Translations under genes and position numbers: made by a program | Notes under the pieces: generated by a model | Databases searched by the model: none | What the model was told of the DNA's origin: nothing | What the model saw: the letters and a program-made list of their open reading frames with translations, nothing else | DNA from: JAZKGA01 sp040386235 | GTDB taxonomy: Bacteria > Pseudomonadota > Alphaproteobacteria > Micavibrionales > Micavibrionaceae | Assembly: GCA_040386235.1 (NCBI GenBank) | Contig: JAZKGA010000001.1 | Span: 496,001-560,000, forward strand | Reading direction: 5' to 3' | Length of the DNA: 64,000 bases | Shown here: in pieces, positions 9,219 through 16,939 of the stretch | Layout of the letters: each line of letters opens with the position of its first letter | How positions within the stretch are numbered: the first letter of the stretch is position 1

Positions 9219-10447
9219 TCGCACTGCCGCGCTCTTTCTGGTTCCTGTTTGCCGTCCAGTTTATCAGCGCGCTAAGTGATAATATCTATCGCAATGCGCT
9301 GCTGATTTTTGTGACTTTTGTCCTGTTGGCGGGGCAGGAGAACTCCGTCCCGATTGTCAGTCTGGCATCCGCCCTTTTCATCCTGCCGTTTTTTCTGTTT
9401 TCTGGCATGGCCGGGCGCTGGGCCGATCGGTCGCATCAGGACCGCGCCGTGCGGACCTTAAAAGCCATCGAAATTCCCTTAATGGCTGTGGCCATGATGG
9501 CGCTGGCCAGCGGTGCCATTCCAATCATCCTGGGCGCGCTTTTTCTGCTGGGAACCCAGGCGGCGTTCTTTGGGCCTTTAAAATACAGCCTGTTGCCCCG
9601 TCTGCTGCCATCCTCATCTTTAACGGTGGGCAATGGATATGTCGAAGCGGCAACGTTTATTGCCATTCTGATTGGTACGATTCTGGGCGGGGTGCTTATC
9701 GTGCTGCCGCAGGGTATTATATATGTCGGCGTGCTGCTTGGTACGCTGGCCATCGGGGCTTACATCCTGTCGCATTTCCTGCCTGATGTGCCTCCGGAAA
9801 AAATCCGCAGCCCCCAACGCCCCTGGGATATTATTCGTGGCAAATCGTCTTTACAGCGCAGTATCATCGGTATTTCCTGGCTGTGGTTTGTCGGATCGGC
9901 TTTTTTAACCTTGTTGCCCGCCTTTGTCAGCGTGACGTTACAGGCGGTCCCTGCTGTCGCCACATTCCTGATGACGGTTTTTTCCGTGGGTGTTGCGACG
10001 GGTGCCTTACTGGCTGCGTATCTTTGTAAACGTCTGGCCCCACGGACCGTTATAACCGCGGGCCTGGCCGGATTGTGCCTGGCGGCGACAATGATTTTAC
10101 CGCTGGTGACGCTTGTATCTCTGCCGCTTAGGGCTGAAACGCTGCTGACGTGGCTGCTGACCCCTGGCGGGATTGCCGTCTGTGGGTTGATGCTGGGGCT
10201 GGCGGTCTGCGCTGGAGTTTTCAGCGTCCCGCTTTACACAGCGTTGCAACGTGAAAGTCCGGACCAAATGCGCGCGGGGATCGTTGCGGCGAATAATGTG
10301 GTGAATGCAGGGCTGATGGTTGCGTCCGCTGGCCTGATTATGGCCGCAAATGCCCTGTCGTTAAACCCGCCGCAGATATTTGCCGTGGTCGGCTTGCTGG
10401 GATTACCGGTGTTGTTCCTGCTGCGCCGCGCCGGCAAACTGATCTAG
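9215..10447 (+). CDS. LplT-like MFS transporter
   Basis: A 12-helix major facilitator of 410 residues. The segment FFGPLKYSLLPRLLP (about residues 109-123) and the N-terminal FVQFISALSDNIYRNAL-like opening are typical of the lysophospholipid flippase LplT, which in other bacteria is fused or adjacent to an acyltransferase. No acyltransferase is seen next to it here, so the lysophospholipid role is an inference. The start is coupled to the AI-2E gene by ATGA. Its stop TAG shares CTAG with the stop of the convergent murD2 gene. Confidence 0.8.
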   Translation: MIALPRSFWFLFAVQFISALSDNIYRNALLIFVTFVLLAGQENSVPIVSLASALFILPFFLFSGMAGRWADRSHQDRAVRTLKAIEIPLMAVAMMALASGAIPIILGALFLLGTQAAFFGPLKYSLLPRLLPSSSLTVGNGYVEAATFIAILIGTILGGVLIVLPQGIIYVGVLLGTLAIGAYILSHFLPDVPPEKIRSPQRPWDIIRGKSSLQRSIIGISWLWFVGSAFLTLLPAFVSVTLQAVPAVATFLMTVFSVGVATGALLAAYLCKRLAPRTVITAGLAGLCLAATMILPLVTLVSLPLRAETLLTWLLTPGGIAVCGLMLGLAVCAGVFSVPLYTALQRESPDQMRAGIVAANNVVNAGLMVASAGLIMAANALSLNPPQIFAVVGLLGLPVLFLLRRAGKLI

Positions 10448-11781
10448 CGCTTAAACCCTGCGGCACGACTGAACGCGGCGGCGCGGTCGGTGTAATCCTT
10501 GAACATGCCAAAGCTGGATGCGGCGGGTGACAACAGGATGGCCGGGTCTTTTAAACCAGCCACAGCCTTGCGCCCACAATCCACCGCGCTGTCCATGGTG
10601 TCACAGATATGCGTCCCGGTGTAACCTGCTTGCGTCAGGGCGGTGGCCAGACGCTGTCCACTCTCCCCCAAACATAAAACGGCTTGGATGTCGGCATGGG
10701 TCGTAATGTACGTGACAAGTACATCATATGGCAGGCCGCGATCATGTCCGCCTGCAATCAAGGCAACTGGCCGTCCGGCATAGGCATTCAGGGCGGCAAT
10801 GGTTGATTCCGGCGTGGTTGAGATACTGTCGTCGATGTATAAAACGCCAGCCTTGGACCCCAGTTCCATCAGGCGATGCGGCAACCCTTCGAAGTCCGCC
10901 ATGGCCTTAAGGGCCGCAGGCAAATTCTGGTCCAGCGTTGATAAGACAGCCAGCACAGCACAGACGTTGCTCATGTTATGGTGTCGCGAAAGGGCCGGGT
11001 GGGTGATACTGCCTAACTTTATCGGGCCGTTGTAAATATCACTGCCCACGGCATGCAGGGCCACGGGGGTGTTAAATAACAGTGGCGCATTCAGCTGTAC
11101 GTCTGTCGTGTCTCGCAAGGTTTGGTAGGCCTCGGCGGCGATAATAGCCCGTCCCGCGTGGCGCAGGGCATTGGCTTTGTCACGGTAATAAATGTTGAGA
11201 GAGGTGTGCCAATCCAGATGCTCAGGATACAAGGACGTCATCACAGCAACAGTGACGGGGGCCGTCATCGTGGCGGCCTGATAGCTTGAGGTTTCCAGGA
11301 TCAGGTAATCCACATCCTGGGGCGTATCGACACCCAACGCTGCCCCAATATTGCCCATGACGGCTGTCCGCTTTCCCAGTTTTGTTAAAGTGTGGGCCAG
11401 CAATGTTGCTGTGGTGCTTTTGCCTTTTGTACCCGTGACCAGCAGGACTTTAATATCCGGATGGGCGTACAGCCACATATTCAGCAGGGATGTGACAGGT
11501 ACGCCGCGAATACGCAAGGGGGCCAAACCTGGGTGATACAGGCTGACACCTGGGGATTTGATGATAATGTCGGCGGTGTTAAGGGCGTCGGCCATTGCCG
11601 CGCCACGATGGATGGTGTGGTCAGTGCCGTTGAGTGGCAGCGTTTCTGGCCCATCCTGTTCATCGATAAAGGTGAAGGGGATGGCCGGCGTATGGGCAGC
11701 CAGCATTTTGGCGGCAGCCTGGCCCTCTTTCCCTGTGCCCCAGATGACACAGGCCTTTCCGATCATATCAGCCAACCGCAT
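10444..11781 (-). CDS. murD2: MurD2-like UDP-MurNAc-L-Ala:L-glutamate ligase
   Basis: A Mur ligase. The N-terminal Rossmann-like part (VIWGTGKEGQAAA), the Mur P-loop VTGTKGKST (residues 115-123), the LETSSYQ segment, HNMSN and the C-terminal IDDSISTTPEST block are all present. It closely follows murL, which in Xanthomonas pairs with MurD2: MurD2 adds L-Glu and MurL then epimerises the product to D-Glu. That pairing, rather than sequence alone, is why I call MurD2 and not MurD. ATG 11781 has a GGAGA ribosome site six to seven bases upstream and overlaps murL by 14 bases; the next in-frame ATG is 11766. Confidence 0.8.
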   Translation of the reverse strand: MRLADMIGKACVIWGTGKEGQAAAKMLAAHTPAIPFTFIDEQDGPETLPLNGTDHTIHRGAAMADALNTADIIIKSPGVSLYHPGLAPLRIRGVPVTSLLNMWLYAHPDIKVLLVTGTKGKSTTATLLAHTLTKLGKRTAVMGNIGAALGVDTPQDVDYLILETSSYQAATMTAPVTVAVMTSLYPEHLDWHTSLNIYYRDKANALRHAGRAIIAAEAYQTLRDTTDVQLNAPLLFNTPVALHAVGSDIYNGPIKLGSITHPALSRHHNMSNVCAVLAVLSTLDQNLPAALKAMADFEGLPHRLMELGSKAGVLYIDDSISTTPESTIAALNAYAGRPVALIAGGHDRGLPYDVLVTYITTHADIQAVLCLGESGQRLATALTQAGYTGTHICDTMDSAVDCGRKAVAGLKDPAILLSPAASSFGMFKDYTDRAAAFSRAAGFKR

Positions 11782-13105
11782 CAAGTGTCTCCAGCAATGC
11801 ATACGGCACGCGGTGCGGTGTACGCATATCAAAAAGATCGACGAATTGGATCGCGGATAGCGGATAATGGGCTGACAGACGTGGGGTAAGGGCTTTTATC
11901 ACCACGTCGTCCTGCCAATCAGGCAGGGCAGAAAGGTGAAGCAGCAAAAGCGCGCTTTCATGGGTTTCGCCGACGCATTCGAACGGTTTGTGCGTGTCCA
12001 ATCCGCATAGGGCAGCAAATCCGTCTTCCTGTTCACTATTATTCAGAAGATTCAGGCCAAAAATTGCGATTAACGCTTGTTTGTCCATAAACGGTGCCAT
12101 AGCCAGAAAGACGAAACGGCATTTAGGGCAAGCGTTGCACCATGTCTTGCCACGCGTGGCGGCATTTTGGCGAAAGGCCGTGTTGCAACTGCAGAAAACA
12201 GGATGGTACGCCTCAAGCGTCGTGAATTTCTGCGCAATCGCCGCTTCGGTCAGTGGCCGCAGCAGTGAAACATACGTTAAATTGTCACAGACATACGCCT
12301 TCACATACAGATCCAAATCTTCCTCAAACTCCAAAGACTTGCTGTATTGGTGGTTCACATCCTGATCGCCCTGCGTCAAATTCGGGGCATTTGCGGAATG
12401 TTCATTCGCCATGACGACTGCGCCCAGGTTTTGCAAAACCGCACTGCACAGGGCAACCACACTTAAAATGGCTGTAACCGGCACATGCCCGTTATAGGCA
12501 TCGGTCAAGATAGTCAGGCCGGAATCCAGTCGTCGTTCGGTCGTGATAACGGGCAGGCCAGCAATCCGGATCGTGTCCTTAATCGGCTCTGCCAGCCCGT
12601 CAGCGCTGTGCAGTGCAAATAAGACGGTGTCATGACCGGAGCGTCGCAGGCATTCCAACGCAACACAAGAATCCTTCCCGCCGCCGATAGGAACCAGGAC
12701 GCGTTTAGACGTTTTGCGTGACAGCGGTTTTAACGGCTCACACGGCGTGTCTGTAAAGCGCGGCCCAACGGTAATCCTGTTGCAAAAGGCGAATTCCGCC
12801 AAGCCGTTGCGATACAGTTTCTCAACAAATGCAGCGGTGGCGGGATCAATTGCAAACGCCTGGCACGCAAGGTGTAGCGGGGCGTACGCCTTGTAATAAC
12901 TGACGCCAGCCAGCAAAAAAAGCAAGCGGAACAATCGGTCCAGGATATGGCGGTCAGACGCGGATAATTGACCGGATGGCAGTGGCAGAACAATCTCTTC
13001 ACAAAATGATGGGCCGTCTTGATAGGCATAATTTAAGGACAGCGTGCCTGTATCTGCCGCATAGTGATAGCTCTCGAAAATAAAATGCGTGTAACGGGTG
13101 GTCAT
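11768..13105 (-). CDS. murL: MurL-like UDP-MurNAc-L-Ala-L-Glu epimerase
   Basis: 445 residues, matching the length and plan of MurL, the enzyme that turns the terminal L-Glu of UDP-MurNAc-L-Ala-L-Glu into D-Glu using ATP. The PP-loop-like motif VPIGGGKDS lies at residues 138-146, and a cysteine-rich patch (FCSCN, then WCNACPKC) probably binds a metal. Acidic and HSADG, ANEHSAN segments also fit. It overlaps cpdR by four bases (ATGA) and murD2 by 14, forming one operon. The functional call is from family recognition plus the neighbouring Mur ligase; no biochemistry can be read here. Confidence 0.82.
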   Translation of the reverse strand: MTTRYTHFIFESYHYAADTGTLSLNYAYQDGPSFCEEIVLPLPSGQLSASDRHILDRLFRLLFLLAGVSYYKAYAPLHLACQAFAIDPATAAFVEKLYRNGLAEFAFCNRITVGPRFTDTPCEPLKPLSRKTSKRVLVPIGGGKDSCVALECLRRSGHDTVLFALHSADGLAEPIKDTIRIAGLPVITTERRLDSGLTILTDAYNGHVPVTAILSVVALCSAVLQNLGAVVMANEHSANAPNLTQGDQDVNHQYSKSLEFEEDLDLYVKAYVCDNLTYVSLLRPLTEAAIAQKFTTLEAYHPVFCSCNTAFRQNAATRGKTWCNACPKCRFVFLAMAPFMDKQALIAIFGLNLLNNSEQEDGFAALCGLDTHKPFECVGETHESALLLLHLSALPDWQDDVVIKALTPRLSAHYPLSAIQFVDLFDMRTPHRVPYALLETLDAVG

Positions 13106-13476
13106 GCGGCGTCCAGTAAAGCATCGACCTGGGCCACCAGGTCTTTTAAGTGAAAGGGTTTGGACAAGATGGGCGGTGCTATGCTGCCTGATTTTGTCAG
13201 TTCTGGGTGATTCATCGCAACCGCTGCAAATCCGGTAATATACATGACCTTCAGTTTCGGTCGCAGAACCATTGCCCGCTGCGACAGGGCAATTCCATCC
13301 ATCCCCGGCATGACAATATCAGCCAGCAGAAGGTCACAGGGTTTGTCTTGTTCCAAAACCGCCAAGGCCTCTTCGCCATCTGCCACACTGTGGACTTCAT
13401 GTCCCGCTTTTTCCAGTGCCTGGGTCAGAAACCCGCGCATCGGTGCATCATCATCCGCTAATAAAATATATGCCAT
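13102..13476 (-). CDS. cpdR: CpdR-like single-domain response regulator
   Basis: A receiver domain with no output domain, 124 residues. Acidic residues DDD at 8-10, the phosphorylatable D53 in LADIVMPGMDG, the conserved threonine in YITGFA and lysine in LSKPF are all present. The overall pattern (LL.DDD...FL..AL...GHEV, IVMPGMDGIAL, MYITGFA) is that of CpdR, which in Caulobacter controls ClpXP substrate choice and polar placement. The protein ends in Ala-Ala, as expected of a ClpX-recognised tail. It lies three bases after the glycosyltransferase stop and overlaps murL. An sspB-like ClpXP adaptor gene lies elsewhere in the window at 60943-61446. Confidence 0.82.
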   Translation of the reverse strand: MAYILLADDDAPMRGFLTQALEKAGHEVHSVADGEEALAVLEQDKPCDLLLADIVMPGMDGIALSQRAMVLRPKLKVMYITGFAAVAMNHPELTKSGSIAPPILSKPFHLKDLVAQVDALLDAA

Positions 13477-13479
13477 TGT

Positions 13480-14580
13480 TTATTCCTGTATGTGAGTAGG
13501 TGATGGTGAGGCGGCCTGCTTCACCTTGCTGAAAGCAAGATCGTCGCCTTCCAAGAATTCGCGGGCTACTTCGTTCCAATTATATGTACGCGCCGCGTAC
13601 GCCGCGCGTGCCGTACGGTCGCTATGCGCCATGGCACAATGGGCTGCAGCGGCCAGGTTGTTATCCAAACATCCCAAGGCGGGGGCCGTCACAATATCCT
13701 TTGGCCCCGGGACGTTATAGGCGGCAATCGGCAGGCCGCAGGCCATGGCCTCTATCAACACCATGCCGAACGTATCGGTGCGGGACGGGAAAACAAACAC
13801 ATCAGCCGCACGGTACAAGTCAGCCAGATCATGTCCGGATTTAACCCCGACAAAATGTGCCGCGGGATAGTCTGCGCGCAACGTCTTAAACAGCGGCCCG
13901 GTTCCGGCCAGAACCTTGCTGCCCGGCCAGTCCATGTCCAGGAAATCGGTCACGTTTTTCTCAATCGCGATCCGCCCCACATACAGGGCAATGGGATGAA
14001 CCAACCCTGATGGCAATTGTGCCTGTACCCGTGGCACAGAGTGAAATAAATCGGTTTGCACGCCACGGCTTAAACGGCGGAAAGGGCCGCTCAACCCATT
14101 GTCTTTCAGCGCGTCTTCTAATGATGCTGTCGCGACATATGTCGATTTTGCCGGGTGGTGAAACCAACGCAAATAGTCCCAAGCGCGGGCGCGAATCCAA
14201 TTTGTCATCCTGCGTCCTGAAAAGGCCACCCGTTTTGCCACATAATCAGGGAAATGTGTGTGATAGCAGGTGGTAAAAGGCTGTTTTCGGCGCAGGCACC
14301 AGTTACGGCCCGCAACGCCAATCGGCCCTTCGGTCGCAATATGAACGATATCAGGGCGATACGAATCCATCAAACGCGGCAACGAAAGACCAGGCCATAT
14401 GGCCAGATGGATCTCACGGTAAAACGGCAGGCAAAAACGCATTGGGAAATCAAGGGGGCCGACAACGCGCACCTCATGACCCATGGCGCGTAAGGCCGCC
14501 CCCAGGTGTTCATAGGTGCGGACAACCCCGTTTACCTGCGGTTGCCAGGCATCGGACAGAATAAGGATTTTCAATGCCAT
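13480..14580 (-). CDS. family 4 glycosyltransferase (MgtA-like)
   Basis: A GT-B fold glycosyltransferase of 366 residues. The N-terminal DAWQPQVNGVVRTYEHLGA (about residues 10-28) is the acceptor-side glycine loop typical of GT4 mannosyl/glucosyl transferases acting on lipids. The C-terminal FPSRTDTFGMVLIEAMACG block holds the EX7E donor site. It probably transfers a hexose to a glycolipid at the inner membrane face, but the acceptor is not evident. It heads the operon with cpdR, murL and murD2. The start at 14580 is divergent from an exported propeller-like protein whose reading frame could overlap it. Confidence 0.85.
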   Translation of the reverse strand: MALKILILSDAWQPQVNGVVRTYEHLGAALRAMGHEVRVVGPLDFPMRFCLPFYREIHLAIWPGLSLPRLMDSYRPDIVHIATEGPIGVAGRNWCLRRKQPFTTCYHTHFPDYVAKRVAFSGRRMTNWIRARAWDYLRWFHHPAKSTYVATASLEDALKDNGLSGPFRRLSRGVQTDLFHSVPRVQAQLPSGLVHPIALYVGRIAIEKNVTDFLDMDWPGSKVLAGTGPLFKTLRADYPAAHFVGVKSGHDLADLYRAADVFVFPSRTDTFGMVLIEAMACGLPIAAYNVPGPKDIVTAPALGCLDNNLAAAAHCAMAHSDRTARAAYAARTYNWNEVAREFLEGDDLAFSKVKQAASPSPTHIQE

Positions 14581-14612
14581 TTAAGTTTGTTAGTCTTCAT
14601 TGCAAAGGTTTC

Positions 14613-15947
14613 ATGACACGCACCGTACCCTATCACGCCCCTGTAATTGTCAGCAAGATGCAAACGCTGCTTATTCTGGCTGCCTTCGTGGGTCTGATAT
14701 TGGCTGTTCCGGCGGCCGCACAGACAAAATCCCCCATTGTAATCCAGTGCGAGCGCATCAAAACGGCGATCATTCCCCTGCGTGCGGTGGCCCCCGTCAA
14801 AAAACTGCCCTGGACCCGCACAATGGGATTGCAGGGGATGGACCGCTTTATTGCCGCCACGGCTGGCGCGCATGGCACATTGCTGCTGTGGGGGGAAAGT
14901 CGTCCCTATGATATTCAAACCCAAAAGGCCAAGCAGCGCAGTTTGTATCGCGTTGTTCTGGATGCCAAGGGAAAGGTCCAGGCAGAAACGCGGATCACCT
15001 TGTCTGAAGAGGGCACCTTGCAGGATGTGGTGGCCATGGGCGCTCGGTTTTATGCGCTTGACCGCCTGGTGAACGGGACGTTCGTTTTGCGCGGCTTTGA
15101 CGGTAACGGCAAATTGCCGCCGCCGATAAAACTGGACGGGCTGGTCAGCGCAATTGTCGCGGACGGATCACATCATATGATGGTTCTGGGGCAGACACAG
15201 GATAAAACAGCCAGCCTGCGGCGGATCAGCCTGCCGGATGGTAAGGCAAGCTGGACCCGTCTTTATATGCCGGGCACAGAAGGGGAATTGGCGGGCGCAG
15301 TCAAATTAGCGGACCAAACCTGGATCATCACCGGTCGGGTCAAACAATCTGACCGTGCTGATGCGCCGTTTCAGGGATGGATCATGAATCTGGCCGCAAA
15401 TGGGGCGATTATGGCGCAACAATTCTATCCGCGCGGGGACGCAGCGGGCCTGACCCAGGCCATCCGCCTCGATAACGGGGACATATTGGCCGCGGGCACA
15501 GTTTTGGGGGCCAATCAAGCCAGGTCGCCGTCTTTGTGGGTCATGCGAATGACGACTAGTGGCGATATGATCTGGCAGCGGCACATTACAGGCCCCTACG
15601 CCCTGCGTCCCGTGACCCTGCAAAACCTGAAAGACGGCCGGCTGGTGATCCTGGCGAACGCCGCGGCGATTGATGTGAATGCGGTCGGGCGGGGACAGGT
15701 GCGGCGCCTTGTTTTCACGCCGCGTGGTGAATTAATTGACCATCAGGCGTTTCAAGACGGTGTTTTAACCACCGCCAGCCAGTCCATTGCACCCCAAACG
15801 GCGGATAAGCCGGCCTTGCTGCTGGGGTCATCGCAAACCGGATTTGTCGAGGAGAACAGCACCCAGGAACGCAGCGATGCAGCCCTTGATGCGTGGGTGG
15901 TTGCATTGCCGCCCCTGTCGCTTTATACAGATCCGTGCCTGAAATAA
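14613..15947 (+). CDS. exported propeller-like protein, unknown function
   Basis: I do not recognise a named family. After a hydrophobic leader (LLILAAFVGLILAVPAAAQ) the protein has recurring segments of about 45-50 residues that alternate short beta-like stretches with GxW/DGxx turns, for example WGESRPY, VLGQTQDK, ITGRVKQ, AAGTVLG, LLGSSQTG. This pattern suggests a beta-propeller or related repeat domain in the periplasm. I chose ATG 14613, which has an AAAGG site just upstream; ATG 14658 is an alternative. An ATG at 14574 would overlap the divergent glycosyltransferase. The stop lies inside the start of the rluD-like gene. Confidence 0.65.
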   Translation: MTRTVPYHAPVIVSKMQTLLILAAFVGLILAVPAAAQTKSPIVIQCERIKTAIIPLRAVAPVKKLPWTRTMGLQGMDRFIAATAGAHGTLLLWGESRPYDIQTQKAKQRSLYRVVLDAKGKVQAETRITLSEEGTLQDVVAMGARFYALDRLVNGTFVLRGFDGNGKLPPPIKLDGLVSAIVADGSHHMMVLGQTQDKTASLRRISLPDGKASWTRLYMPGTEGELAGAVKLADQTWIITGRVKQSDRADAPFQGWIMNLAANGAIMAQQFYPRGDAAGLTQAIRLDNGDILAAGTVLGANQARSPSLWVMRMTTSGDMIWQRHITGPYALRPVTLQNLKDGRLVILANAAAIDVNAVGRGQVRRLVFTPRGELIDHQAFQDGVLTTASQSIAPQTADKPALLLGSSQTGFVEENSTQERSDAALDAWVVALPPLSLYTDPCLK

Positions 15948-16939
15948 AAACATTTGAAATTACGCCGGATTATGCCGGCTTTCGCCTGGACAAAGCCGCT
16001 GCGTCGCTTTGCCCCGACCTGTCCCGCGCGCGGTTGCAAGCCCTGATCGCGGAAGGGGCGCTGACCCTGAATGGGCAGGCGGCCTCTGCCGCCATGCGCA
16101 TTAAATTGGACGACGTTATTGTTTTGGCTATTCCCGAAGCAGAAGAGGCTACGCCGCAGGCCCAGGATATCGCGTTGGATATCGTTTATGAAGATGACGA
16201 TATTTTGGTTTTGAACAAGCAGGCCGGCTTGGTGGTGCATCCTGGCGCAGGTCATCATGACCAGACGCTGGTAAACGCGCTGCTGCATCATTGTGGCGAC
16301 AGCCTGTCCGGTATTGGCGGCGTTAAACGCCCCGGCATTGTGCATCGCTTGGACAAGGATACGACCGGCCTGATGCTGGTCGCCAAGAACGACATGGCCC
16401 ACCGGCATTTAAGTGATCAGTTGCAGGATCGTAGCCTGTCCCGCACTTATTGGGCGATGACTGTCGGGCAGCCTATCCCACAGCGTGGCGTGGTGGACCA
16501 GCCGATTGGCCGTCATAAAACAAACCGTCAAAGACAGACGATCACGCGGGCGGGTCGCGACGCGCGTACGCATTATCAGGTCATAAAAACCTTCGGCGCG
16601 CGCCTGTCGCTGATTGAATGTGCATTAGAAACGGGACGTACGCATCAGATCCGGGTGCATATGGCCTACATAAAATGCCCGCTGCTGGGTGACAGTATTT
16701 ATGGGGCTCAGCAAAACGCTTTGCGCGCCGGCCTTAAGATGGGGGCATATGAGACCCAGCCAGAAGCCGTGGAACGCATCATGACGTTCCCGCGCCAGGC
16801 CCTTCATGCCCGTACGCTTGTGTTTATCCATCCGCGTACGGAAGAAGAAATGGAATTTACCACGCCCGAATTGCCCGAAGATTTCGGCCAATTGCTGAAG
16901 GATATGGATATTGTATTCAGCGGCCCAACAAAGGCCTAA
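15935..16939 (+). CDS. rluD: RluA/RluD-family 23S rRNA pseudouridine synthase
   Basis: Makes pseudouridines in 23S rRNA. An N-terminal S4 RNA-binding domain covers about residues 14-70 (FRLDKAAASL...RLQALI...LNGQ), followed by the synthase domain with HRLDKDTTG, whose Asp at residue 140 is the catalytic one, and a C-terminal HQIRVHMA block. I place the start at GTG 15935, which gives the usual N-terminal length and a 13-base overlap with the previous gene; an upstream ATG at 15893 would add unlikely residues. The stop overlaps the stop of convergent pheT. RluD rather than RluC is inferred from the motif spelling. Confidence 0.88.
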   Translation: MPEIKTFEITPDYAGFRLDKAAASLCPDLSRARLQALIAEGALTLNGQAASAAMRIKLDDVIVLAIPEAEEATPQAQDIALDIVYEDDDILVLNKQAGLVVHPGAGHHDQTLVNALLHHCGDSLSGIGGVKRPGIVHRLDKDTTGLMLVAKNDMAHRHLSDQLQDRSLSRTYWAMTVGQPIPQRGVVDQPIGRHKTNRQRQTITRAGRDARTHYQVIKTFGARLSLIECALETGRTHQIRVHMAYIKCPLLGDSIYGAQQNALRAGLKMGAYETQPEAVERIMTFPRQALHARTLVFIHPRTEEEMEFTTPELPEDFGQLLKDMDIVFSGPTKA

